Origin: Alphaproteobacteria bacterium
GTDB lineage: Bacteria > Pseudomonadota > Alphaproteobacteria > Rickettsiales > RI-342
Direction of reading: 5' to 3'
DNA: 6,778 bases
NCBI GenBank assembly: GCA_020851915.1
Contig: JADZBT010000178.1
Location: 1-6,778, forward strand
Program-made: the position numbers and the translations under genes
The notes under the pieces: model-generated
Seen by the model: only the letters and a program-made list of their open reading frames with translations
What the model was told of the DNA's origin: nothing
The model's database searches: none
In this document: positions 1 through 5,523 of the stretch, one piece after another
Layout: each line of letters opens with the position of its first letter
Numbering within the stretch: position 1 is the first letter of the stretch

Positions 1-191
1 CGGATCAGTTCCATAACCGCTTGTCCAAAGCGATCATCCTCGACGGGTTCGCCATGATCACTCCCACGAAACTCAATGGCCGCGAGGTGCTGCGCCTCTG
101 CACCATCAACCCGCGCACCACCGAGGATGATTTCCGCCTGACTGTCGAGAAGATGAAAACCATGGCACAGGATGTGCTGGATAAAGCGTAG
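1..191 (+). CDS. PLP-dependent group II amino-acid decarboxylase, C-terminal end (partial)
   Basis: This is the 3' end of a gene that enters from the left edge; complete codons run from base 3 to a TAG at 189-191, giving 62 residues. The tail contains LNGREVLRLCTINPRTTEDD. This matches the C-terminal small-domain signature of the pyridoxal-phosphate group II decarboxylase family (aromatic-L-amino-acid, tyrosine, glutamate and diaminobutyrate decarboxylases), in which a conserved 'LR.C.iNPRTTe.D' strand-turn is followed by a last helix. Members remove the alpha-carboxyl group of an amino acid to yield an amine in the cytoplasm. The PLP-binding lysine and the substrate-specificity residues lie outside the window, so the substrate cannot be named. 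The next gene starts one base after the stop, which suggests an operon. Family assignment is fairly secure; specificity is unknown. Confidence 0.8.
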   Translation, partial: DQFHNRLSKAIILDGFAMITPTKLNGREVLRLCTINPRTTEDDFRLTVEKMKTMAQDVLDKA

Positions 192-192
192 A

Positions 193-921
193 ATGGGCCT
201 CCGTCATCCTTCCCTGCTGTTCCTGATACTGTTCCCATTGTTGCTGGGCGGCGTGGATGCCCATGCGAGACTGGGCATCATTTCACCCTACGTGACCAGA
301 GGGAAACAGGAGTTTTTTGCCGACGGTTATTATACGCTCGGCTCGGATTCCGGCGATCTGCGTCAGCGCGCCACCTACGGGCTGGGGCTGGATGACAGGC
401 TTCAGCTTTTTGGCCGCGTGGTAGCGGATCGCGATCACAGCCCGAAGGATTTTCTTCGTCAGGCGGAGCTGGGAGGGAAGTACGAGCTGACGGACGGGCT
501 GGGATGGCCGGTGGATCTGGCGATTTACGCCTCGGCGCTGTTCAACTATGAATCCGCGCATTCGCGCGGGTATCAGCTGCGCCTGCTGATGGGAAAAAAA
601 CATGACCGCGTGAGCATTACCTCGAATCTCATGCTGACGAATGATTTTGGCAACGGCATAGAGCATGGGCTGGCGGAGTTTCGCTGGCGCGGCGTGTATG
701 GGTTGGGAGAAGATTCTCCCTATGCGGTAGGCGGCGAGTATTTTGGCAAATTCGGCACGCCCGAGCGCCTCATGTTCGACCGGGCGCAGGAACATCTGGC
801 GGGGCCGCTGCTTTCCTACCGCTTCAACGACGCGGCCACCGGCGATCTCGGGATGTTGTTCGGACTCTCGGACAACGCGCCGGACGCCATGCTCAAATGG
901 CGGGTTTCTTTCAGCTTCTAA
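193..921 (+). CDS. Uncharacterised exported outer-membrane beta-barrel protein
   Basis: The product is 242 residues. I chose the ATG at 193 because it gives a textbook signal peptide: MGLRH, then a Leu/Phe-rich hydrophobic core to about residue 21, and a probable cleavage after DAHA near residue 25. An in-frame ATG at 172 would add seven residues (MCWIKRR) and overlap the upstream decarboxylase; it cannot be excluded, and neither start has a strong ribosome-binding site. The mature part alternates hydrophobic and polar residues in many short strands (for example YELTDGLGWPVDLAIYASAL and YQLRLLMG). It ends in LKWRVSFSF, a typical BAM-recognised beta-signal with terminal Phe. About 8-12 strands seem likely. 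No enzyme motif or ligand site is recognised. The start lies one base after the decarboxylase stop, so the two are probably co-transcribed. The stop overlaps that of convergent nrdG. Outer-membrane localisation is well supported; function is unknown. Confidence 0.8.
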   Translation: MGLRHPSLLFLILFPLLLGGVDAHARLGIISPYVTRGKQEFFADGYYTLGSDSGDLRQRATYGLGLDDRLQLFGRVVADRDHSPKDFLRQAELGGKYELTDGLGWPVDLAIYASALFNYESAHSRGYQLRLLMGKKHDRVSITSNLMLTNDFGNGIEHGLAEFRWRGVYGLGEDSPYAVGGEYFGKFGTPERLMFDRAQEHLAGPLLSYRFNDAATGDLGMLFGLSDNAPDAMLKWRVSFSF

Positions 922-1604
922 AAATTCCGCGTATGCAGCGTAAAGCCCTGAGGCGTCGGCAGCAGGCTGAGATCCAGCCTGCGCGGTTGTTCTGGCAGGG
1001 GGCGCATCATCTCCGGTGCGGCGCGGAAATTCTGCACGTAGAAACTCCCTCTGAATCCACTCTTTTGCAGATCGTCCATGATCGCCGTCACGTCGTGTTC
1101 ATCCAGCAGGCCGGTATGCACCGTGGTGCGTACCTCGAACGGTACGGCGCTTCTGCATAGCATGACGAGGCTGCTGTGGAATTCCGTGAACCCGTCGCCG
1201 CCGGTGACCTCGATAAATTTTTCACGTGGCGCCTTATAGTCCAGTGCCACATAATCAAGATGCCCGCGCAACAGGAGCATTTCAAGCTTGTCCGGGCGCA
1301 GCCCGTTGGTGTCGAGCTTGACCTTATACCCCAGCTCACGAACGCGCCGGATGAATTCCGGAAGCTCCGGCGAGAGCGTGCATTCTCCGCCAGAGATCAC
1401 CACGCCGTCCAGCAGGTTCCGCCGCTCCTCCAGAAACTGCCAGACATCCTCCCACGGCAATCTGGCCTTCTTTCCTGTCACCAGCTCCGGGTTGTGGCAG
1501 TAGGCGCAGCGCATATTGCAGCCGCCGAACCACAGGATGCACGCCGTATGCTCAGGAAAATCCTGTAGCGTGAACGGCGTGACATCGCAGATGGGTAGCT
1601 TCAT
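918..1604 (-). CDS. nrdG: Anaerobic ribonucleoside-triphosphate reductase activating protein (radical SAM)
   Basis: This 228-residue protein is a radical S-adenosylmethionine enzyme. The [4Fe-4S] ligands are in CNMRCAYC (Cys29, Cys33, Cys36), a CxxxCxxC motif followed by HNPEL. The SAM-binding GGE motif lies at residues 72-74 (VVISGGEC), and an 'LDTNG' strand follows. The N-terminus MKLPICDVTPFTLQDFP resembles the NrdG2-type activases (about 230 residues) that accompany NrdD. Its role would be to cleave SAM reductively in the cytoplasm and abstract hydrogen from the C-terminal glycine of NrdD, producing the glycyl radical. It lies downstream of nrdD on the same strand, across a 195-bp repeat-bearing spacer. 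The sequence before the ATG (ending ACTTCTCC) has no Shine-Dalgarno match. The TAG stop overlaps the TAA of the convergent barrel gene. A pyruvate-formate-lyase activase is the alternative, but the nrdD neighbour settles it. Confidence 0.9.
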   Translation of the reverse strand: MKLPICDVTPFTLQDFPEHTACILWFGGCNMRCAYCHNPELVTGKKARLPWEDVWQFLEERRNLLDGVVISGGECTLSPELPEFIRRVRELGYKVKLDTNGLRPDKLEMLLLRGHLDYVALDYKAPREKFIEVTGGDGFTEFHSSLVMLCRSAVPFEVRTTVHTGLLDEHDVTAIMDDLQKSGFRGSFYVQNFRAAPEMMRPLPEQPRRLDLSLLPTPQGFTLHTRNF

Positions 1605-1799
1605 GGAGAAGTATGAATGTTAGAGCGTTTTTGGATTAGCTATATAACCCCTCCGCACCAGCAGACCCCTCATCCCCCCTTCTCCCTACCGTGTCCCCCG
1701 AAGCCTTGGCGTAGGGGGATGGGAGAAGGAGCTTCCATTCCCTCTCCCATAGGGAGAGGGTTAGGGTGAGGGGCCCGGTCTATCGGCGGAGCACTTCAA
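1605..1799. other. nrdD-nrdG spacer with no gene
   Basis: No credible coding region is seen in these 195 bp. The part nearest nrdG (1605-1660) is AT-richer and includes a TATATAG-like stretch at about 1641-1647 that could be a weak -10 for nrdG, but no matching -35 is evident. The rest (1666-1773) is a dense set of C-rich/G-rich inverted repeats, listed separately. The spacer is long for two genes expected to be translated together. Confidence 0.6.
1666..1773. repeat. Nested palindromic intergenic repeat
   Basis: Several complementary arms nest inside 108 bp. The outer arms are CCCCTCA (1666-1672) and TGAGGGG (1767-1773). An inner pair is CCTTCTCCC (1678-1686) with GGGAGAAGG (1721-1729). The innermost arms are TCCCCC (1694-1699) and GGGGGA (1714-1719), around a loop containing GAAGCCTTGGCGTA. 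A separate hairpin, CCCTCTCCC (1740-1748) / GGGAGAGGG (1752-1760), has a 3-base loop. The 'CCCTCACCCTAACCCTCTCCC' style of sequence recalls dispersed intergenic palindromes found in many proteobacteria (recognition from memory). In mRNA it could stabilise or attenuate the nrdD-nrdG transcript. Its multicopy status cannot be shown from this window. Confidence 0.65.
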
Positions 1800-3179
1800 T
1801 CAGCAGCGCCGTTCGCGGTCGAACAGCGGCAGATGCACGGCATCCTCGCGGAAGTGCTTGCGTTCGGCGTGCTCGCCTTTCTTGCCGAGGTTGAAGCTCG
1901 CCACCGGGCGGTGGTAGCCCATCACGCGCGTCCAGACGAGCGTTTCCTTGGCGCAATGCGGGCATTTGGGTTGCTCGCCCGCGAGGTAGCCATGATCCTC
2001 GCAGACCGAGAAGACCGGTGTCACGGTGACATAAGGCAGCCGGTAATTCTCGATGACGCTCTTCACGAAACGCTTGCACGCCTCGCCGGAGCTGATCTTC
2101 TCGTTCATGTAGAGATGCAGCACCGTCCCGCCGGTATATTTGCACTGGAGCGCGTCCTGCTTCTCAAGTGCGTAGTAGGGGTCGTCGGTGAAGCCGGCAG
2201 GGAGCTGGCTGCTGTTGGTGTAATAGATGTTCTCGCCATGGCCCGCCTGAAGTATGTCGGGGAAGTGTTTTTTGTCTTCCTTGGCGAAGCGGTAGGTCGT
2301 GCCTTCTGCGGGCGTCGCTTCAAGATTGTAGAGATTGCCGGTTTCCTCCTGGTAGAGGCGCAGCTTGCCGCGCATGAATTCCAGAATCTCCGTGCAGAAT
2401 TCCACGCCCTCGGCCTTGCTGATGTCGTAGATGCGGCCATTGAAATTGAGCAGCATCTCGTTCATGCCGTTCACGCCGATGGTGCTGAAATGGTTCTGGA
2501 ATCCGCGCAGGTAGCGGCGCGTATAGGGATACAGCCCGCGATTATACATCTCCTGCACGAAGACGCGCTTCTTCTCCAGTGTGGCCTTGGAAATATCCAT
2601 CAGTCGCGTCAGTTCGCGGTAGAGCGCCGCCTTGTCGCCCTTGAAGCGGTGGCCTAGGCGCGCCATGTTGATCGTCACCACGCCGATGGAGCCGGTCATC
2701 TCGGCGGAGCCGAACAGCCCGTTGCCGCGCTTGAGCAGCTCGCGCAGGTCGAGTTGCAGGCGGCAGCACATGCTGCGTACGGCGTCCGGCGCGTAGGCTT
2801 CAGGATTGGCCACCTTGTTGCCGTCCGCATCCTTCATATACTGGCTGCCGATGAAGTTCTGGAAGTAGGAATTGCCGACCTTCGCCGTATTCTCGAACAG
2901 CGCCTTCGCGGCGGGGCTGTTCCAGTCGAAATCCTCGGTGATGTTCACCGTCGGGATGGGGAAGGTGAAGGGCTGCTGCTTGCTGTCGCCCTCGGTCATC
3001 ACCTCGTAGAAGGCGATGTCGATCATCTCCACCTCCGGCTGGAAGTGCCTGTAGGCCAGAGCTTCCGGATCCTGCACGCCGCGCGCGCGGATGCGCGCCA
3101 GCATGTTCTCATCCGTCGTCTTTTCGAACAGGTGGTGGTGATTGCATGCCGGGAACTGGTCGCGCAGGTCTTTGGGCAC
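1800..3179 (-). CDS. nrdD: NrdD C-terminal fragment (after the TAG)
   Basis: The remaining reading frame carries 459 residues counted from a GTG at 3177-3179. That GTG is the Val of the conserved 'DFTVP' block and has no Shine-Dalgarno sequence before it, so independent initiation is unlikely; the coordinates only mark the longest open stretch. It holds the catalytic cysteine block (MCCRLQLDLREL, fragment residues 137-148) and the finger-loop strand SIGVVTINMARLG. A zinc-binding segment has Cys393, His396, Cys406 and Cys409 (CxxH...CxxC form). The glycyl-radical loop TRVMGYHRPVASFNLGKKGE has the radical Gly at 421. The tail after the radical loop (about 38 residues) is charged and ends in RRC. 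Preservation of every functional residue argues that this part was under selection until very recently or still is. Confidence 0.7.
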   Translation of the reverse strand: MPKDLRDQFPACNHHHLFEKTTDENMLARIRARGVQDPEALAYRHFQPEVEMIDIAFYEVMTEGDSKQQPFTFPIPTVNITEDFDWNSPAAKALFENTAKVGNSYFQNFIGSQYMKDADGNKVANPEAYAPDAVRSMCCRLQLDLRELLKRGNGLFGSAEMTGSIGVVTINMARLGHRFKGDKAALYRELTRLMDISKATLEKKRVFVQEMYNRGLYPYTRRYLRGFQNHFSTIGVNGMNEMLLNFNGRIYDISKAEGVEFCTEILEFMRGKLRLYQEETGNLYNLEATPAEGTTYRFAKEDKKHFPDILQAGHGENIYYTNSSQLPAGFTDDPYYALEKQDALQCKYTGGTVLHLYMNEKISSGEACKRFVKSVIENYRLPYVTVTPVFSVCEDHGYLAGEQPKCPHCAKETLVWTRVMGYHRPVASFNLGKKGEHAERKHFREDAVHLPLFDRERRC

Positions 3180-3218
3180 GGTGAAGTCCAGCGTGATGTT
3201 AGTGAAGGGACTCTGGCC

Positions 3219-3221
3219 CTA
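3219..3221 (-). other. Premature amber codon inside nrdD
   Basis: The plus-strand triplet CTA reads TAG on the coding strand, between ...VPAR and GQSPFTN.... Many NrdDs have a Trp or Val at the first position after this Arg, so TGG to TAG is the simplest substitution. TAG also ends the decarboxylase (189-191) and nrdG (918-920) in this window, so it is an ordinary stop here and not an obvious sense codon. Confidence 0.85.
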
Positions 3222-4004
3222 GCGCGCCGGTACGTTCAGGTTATAGACGAAGCGGCGGATGGCCTTCTTCACCTCGGTGAAGCTGAGGTTATCCATGAAC
3301 ACATACGGAGCAAGATAGGTATCGAACGAGCTGAACGCCTGTGCGCCCGCCCACTCCGATTGCAGGATGCCGAGGAAATTGGCCATCTGCCCCAGCGCCT
3401 CGTTGAAGTGGCGCGGCGCGCGGCTGGATACGCGGCCCGGCACGCCGTTGAACCCTTCGTCGAGCAGCTGGCGCAGGCTCCATCCGGCGCAATAACCGGT
3501 CAGGCAGTCGAGGTCGTGGATATGCACGTCCGCGCGGCGATGCGCCTCGGCTTCCTCGTCGGAATAGACGCAATCCAGCCAGTAATTGGCGATGATCTTG
3601 CCCGCCGTCTGGTTGATGAGGCCTGCGTTGCTATAGCCGACATTGGCATTGGCGTTGATGCGCCAGTCCATTTTATTGATATATTCCTCGACGGTTTCCT
3701 TGCAGCTCACGATGCTGTCGCGGTGTCCGTCGATGACCGTGTCATCCTCCAGCAGCAGAAAGCGCTTCAGCACGCCGAACATATCCGCACGCGCCAGTTC
3801 CTGTTCCACAATATCGGAACATTCCCGGGCGTTGCGTGGCCGGGCCTCCTGAAGTCGCAACGCCAGCACGGCATAGAACTCGGTGGGGAGGCTCTTCCCT
3901 GCGGCTGCAAGCGCATGACGGAGTTTCTGGCGCACTTCATCCGGCAGAAGGAATCCTGCTGTGACCGTGCTTCTGTCGCCCCGCTCCATTACCGCTTGTG
4001 TCAT
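3219..4004 (-). CDS. nrdD: NrdD N-terminal fragment (up to the TAG)
   Basis: This open fragment has 261 residues. About residues 1-90 form a helical N-terminal region in the place where most NrdDs carry an ATP-cone allosteric domain. The usual KRDG-type entry motif of that domain is not visible, so the cone is degenerate or replaced. From about residue 105 the catalytic barrel begins: EEYINKMDWRINANANVGYS, HIHDLD (161-166), YCAGWSLRQLL (171-181), GQMANF, AGAQAFSSFDTYLAPYVF and YNLNVPAR. These blocks are classic class III reductase signatures. The fragment lacks the thiyl-radical cysteine and the glycyl-radical domain, so on its own it cannot be an active reductase. It may be the only product made if the TAG is real and obeyed. 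Confidence 0.75.
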   Translation of the reverse strand: MTQAVMERGDRSTVTAGFLLPDEVRQKLRHALAAAGKSLPTEFYAVLALRLQEARPRNARECSDIVEQELARADMFGVLKRFLLLEDDTVIDGHRDSIVSCKETVEEYINKMDWRINANANVGYSNAGLINQTAGKIIANYWLDCVYSDEEAEAHRRADVHIHDLDCLTGYCAGWSLRQLLDEGFNGVPGRVSSRAPRHFNEALGQMANFLGILQSEWAGAQAFSSFDTYLAPYVFMDNLSFTEVKKAIRRFVYNLNVPAR

Positions 4005-4012
4005 AGTGCCTG

Positions 4013-4018
4013 CTCCTT
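4013..4018 (-). promoter_or_regulatory. nrdD ribosome-binding site
   Basis: The coding strand reads AAGGAG, eight bases before the ATG at 4002-4004. This fixes the nrdD start and shows that normal initiation signals are intact despite the internal stop. Confidence 0.8.
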
Positions 4019-4065
4019 GGTATGATTTTTATGAAATATTCTCTTGTTGGCCAAAGACGCGGAAT

Positions 4066-4081
4066 ATACCATATATAGGTG
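4066..4081. promoter_or_regulatory. Possible NrdR box upstream of nrdD
   Basis: The plus strand reads ATACCATATATAGGTG. Nine of the ten central positions agree with the core of the NrdR-box consensus as I remember it (CwAtATaTwG); the flanks agree poorly. NrdR is the general repressor of ribonucleotide reductase genes, so the location upstream of nrdD is apt. A much weaker second candidate lies 32 bp away, towards nrdD (about 4034-4049). Tandem boxes at about that spacing are usual for NrdR. AT-rich DNA gives such matches by chance, so this is tentative. Confidence 0.35.
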
Positions 4082-4102
4082 TCGTCTTGGCGTTCGTAAC
4101 AC

Positions 4103-4137
4103 CACATTTTGTATCACAGGCTTTTTGACAAAATGTG
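4103..4137. repeat. Perfect 10-bp inverted repeat in the divergent promoter
   Basis: CACATTTTGT (4103-4112) and ACAAAATGTG (4128-4137) are exact reverse complements separated by 15 bp. The right arm runs into the CRP/FNR-like box and contains part of a TTGACA hexamer (4125-4130). Centre-to-centre arm spacing is 25 bp. It may be a two-site operator or a weak hairpin; which one cannot be decided from sequence. Confidence 0.6.
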
Positions 4138-4149
4138 ACCTAGGTCAAA
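4134..4149. promoter_or_regulatory. CRP/FNR-family operator
   Basis: TGTGACCTAGGTCAAA contains the perfect 12-bp palindrome TGACCTAGGTCA (4136-4147). Read as FNR/FixK type it is GTGAC-N4-GTCAA, one mismatch from TTGAC-N4-GTCAA. Read as CRP type it is TGTGA-N6-TCAAA. Its centre at 4141.5 lies about 41 bases upstream of the start site predicted from the -10 at 4170-4175, the standard class II activator position. The neighbouring anaerobic gene favours an FNR-like factor, but the exact regulator is not determined. Confidence 0.6.
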
Positions 4150-4169
4150 TTCGCGACCTTTTTATGCAC

Positions 4170-4175
4170 TATAAG
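4170..4175 (+). promoter_or_regulatory. Porin promoter -10 element
   Basis: TATAAG matches the sigma-70 -10 consensus at five of six bases and would start transcription near 4182, leaving a leader of about 44 nt. There is no good -35 at 17 bp spacing (AAATTC at 4147-4152), as expected for an activator-dependent promoter with the CRP/FNR-like box abutting that position. Confidence 0.5.
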
Positions 4176-4212
4176 GCGTCTTGTGGGCTTGTCCCTGTAA
4201 AATTAACCTCTT

Positions 4213-4218
4213 GAGGAG
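4213..4218 (+). promoter_or_regulatory. Porin ribosome-binding site
   Basis: GAGGAG stands seven bases before the ATG at 4226. It selects this start over an in-frame TTG at 4181, which would put 15 unsuitable residues before the signal peptide. Confidence 0.8.
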
Positions 4219-4225
4219 CGTAGCA

Positions 4226-5482
4226 ATGAAGAAGCAGCTTGTGCGGACTATCACGGTATTAATGGCAACCAGCGCGTTGGCGGGGGTGTCGCAGGCGCAG
4301 GCAGGTGAGGGCGGCGATGCGCTCAAGAAGATGCTGATCGACGACGCGAAGCCGTACGTTGATGCGCGCCTTCGTTACGAGAACGTGGATCAGGACGGCA
4401 TGGCGGAAGATGCGGATGCCTCTACGCTGCGTACCAAGCTGGGCTACAAGACCGGTGAGCTGAACCATTTCAGCGCAACGGTGGAAGTAGAGAACGTCAC
4501 CGTAGTTGGCAATGACAGCTACAACGACACTGTGAATGGCAAGGTTGCCTACCCGGTGGTAGCGGATCCGGCCTCCACGGAGCTCAACCATGCGTTCGTG
4601 ACCTATACGGGTCTGGCGGGAACCACCCTTCAGGTCGGTCGCCAGCCGCATAACCTCGATAACCAGCGTTTCATCGGCACGGTGGGCTGGCGTCAGAACG
4701 ACCAGACCTATGATGCCGCGATGATCGCCAACACCTCGATCCCGGATACCACGCTGATCTACAGCTTCGTGAACAACGTGAACCGCATCAACGGCGATGA
4801 CCATCCGCTGGGCGATCTCGAAACCTCCACGCAGGTGTTCAATGCCAATTATGCCGGTCTGCCTTTCGGCAAGATCACCGGCTACGGCTACCTGATCGAT
4901 CTGGAAGAGACGGTCGTATATGGCCTTTCGTCCAAGACCTTCGGTTTGCGTTTTGCGGGCGACCATGCGGTGTCCGAAGCGGTGAAGCTGCTGTACGCTG
5001 CGGAATACGCCAGCCAGAGCGACTACGCGGATAACCCCACCAACTACACGGCGGATTACTCCCTGCTCGAAGGCGGCGTGGGCTTCAACGGCGTGACGGC
5101 GAAGCTCGGCTATGAAGTGCTGGGCAGCGACAACAACGGCACGGTGTCGTTCCAGACGCCGCTTGCCACGCTGCATAAGTTCAACGGCTGGGCCGATAAG
5201 TTCCTGTCCACTCCTGCTGCGGGTCTGGAAGACATCTATGCTGATCTCTCCTACAAGGTTGGCGGCACGGGCAGCGTAGCGGACGGTACGATGTTCCAGA
5301 TCGCGTACCATGATTTCTCGGCCGATACCGGCGGGGCGGATTACGGTACGGAGTGGGATGCGCTGGTGTCCTATCCGTTCGCGGAGCACTACACTGCGGC
5401 CCTCAAATACGCCGATTACGAAGCTGACAGCTTTGCGACCGACACCCAGAAATTCTGGTTTGAGTTGGGAGCGAAGTTCTAA
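4226..5482 (+). CDS. Alginate-export-type outer-membrane porin
   Basis: The product is 418 residues. The start at 4226 is set by GAGGAG and by an excellent signal peptide: MKKQLVRT, a hydrophobic stretch VLMATSALAG, and probable AQA/G cleavage near residue 26. The mature chain is rich in alternating strands and ends in KFWFELGAKF, a beta-signal with terminal Phe. The segment LQVGRQPHNLDNQRFIGTVG followed by WRQNDQTYDA matches a hallmark of the alginate-export (AlgE-like) barrel family. Many members are annotated this way without any link to alginate. No alginate biosynthesis gene is present here, so the substrate is open; a general anion or solute porin is just as likely. The gene is divergent from nrdD and preceded by a CRP/FNR-like operator, suggesting oxygen- or energy-responsive expression. 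A strong hairpin follows the stop. Family placement is good; function is inferred. Confidence 0.82.
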   Translation: MKKQLVRTITVLMATSALAGVSQAQAGEGGDALKKMLIDDAKPYVDARLRYENVDQDGMAEDADASTLRTKLGYKTGELNHFSATVEVENVTVVGNDSYNDTVNGKVAYPVVADPASTELNHAFVTYTGLAGTTLQVGRQPHNLDNQRFIGTVGWRQNDQTYDAAMIANTSIPDTTLIYSFVNNVNRINGDDHPLGDLETSTQVFNANYAGLPFGKITGYGYLIDLEETVVYGLSSKTFGLRFAGDHAVSEAVKLLYAAEYASQSDYADNPTNYTADYSLLEGGVGFNGVTAKLGYEVLGSDNNGTVSFQTPLATLHKFNGWADKFLSTPAAGLEDIYADLSYKVGGTGSVADGTMFQIAYHDFSADTGGADYGTEWDALVSYPFAEHYTAALKYADYEADSFATDTQKFWFELGAKF

Positions 5483-5523
5483 CGCTTAGTTGCTGAATCC
5501 CAATCTTGCACATGATGGGACTG

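Larger units (their letters stand above)
1800..4004 (-). pseudogene. nrdD: Anaerobic (class III) ribonucleoside-triphosphate reductase, interrupted by one in-frame TAG
   Basis: Read through, this is a 734-residue NrdD with TAG as codon 262. Class III reductases convert NTPs to dNTPs without oxygen using a glycyl radical. Both halves are in the same frame and align continuously with the family: the first ends YNLNVPAR, the second resumes GQSPFTNITLDFTVP. All key residues remain: MCCRL (thiyl-radical Cys region, residues 413-414), GSIGVVTINMARLG, the zinc-site ligands Cys668, His671, Cys681 and Cys684, and glycyl-radical RVMGY with Gly696. The start at 4004 is fixed by AAGGAG eight bases upstream. 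From memory of homologues, I expect three residues between this Arg and Gln (as in RVGFQ or RWGGQ) where only stop-Gly is present. One codon may therefore also be missing. The absence of any other damage suggests a very recent lesion, a sequence error or read-through. Gene identity is near certain; the broken status depends on one codon. Confidence 0.88.
4005..4225. promoter_or_regulatory. Divergent nrdD / porin control region
   Basis: This 221-bp AT-rich interval between two divergently read genes carries no ORF of its own. From the nrdD side it holds an nrdD ribosome-binding site (4013-4018) and an AT-rich NrdR-box-like element (4066-4081). It then holds a perfect 10-bp inverted repeat (4103-4137), a CRP/FNR-like box (4134-4149), a porin -10 (4170-4175) and a porin ribosome-binding site (4213-4218). 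One regulator could act on both genes from here. Confidence 0.7.

Noticed and set aside
3177..3179. Independent start (GTG) for the C-terminal half of NrdD, giving a split two-subunit enzyme
   Set aside because: The GTG is the Val of a conserved block and has no ribosome-binding site; starting there would drop the conserved QSPFTNITLD residues.
3219..3221. Pyrrolysine or reassigned amber codon in nrdD
   Set aside because: TAG ends two other genes here (189-191 and 918-920), NrdD is not known to me to use pyrrolysine, and no special downstream structure stands out. Ordinary stop or sequence error is simpler.
2754..4025. Long + strand open frame (423 codons) opposite nrdD, plus another at 1833-2657
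   Set aside because: Both lie antisense to a strongly conserved NrdD sequence, have compositions typical of reverse-frame shadows (rich in Ala, Val, His, Arg), show no recognisable motif and lack ribosome-binding sites.
4125..4130. TTGACA as a porin -35 element
   Set aside because: It is a perfect hexamer, but no -10-like sequence lies 16-18 bp downstream; the TATAAG at 4170 is too far away. It is better explained as part of the inverted-repeat/operator region.
4181..4225. Upstream TTG start for the porin (adding 15 residues)
   Set aside because: It would put MWACPCKINLLRSVA before a standard signal peptide, coincides with the predicted transcription start and lacks a ribosome-binding site; the ATG at 4226 has GAGGAG at proper spacing.
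4259..5389. Long - strand open frame (376 codons) opposite the porin
   Set aside because: Shadow of the GC-rich porin gene; His/Arg/Val-rich, with no domain or start signal.
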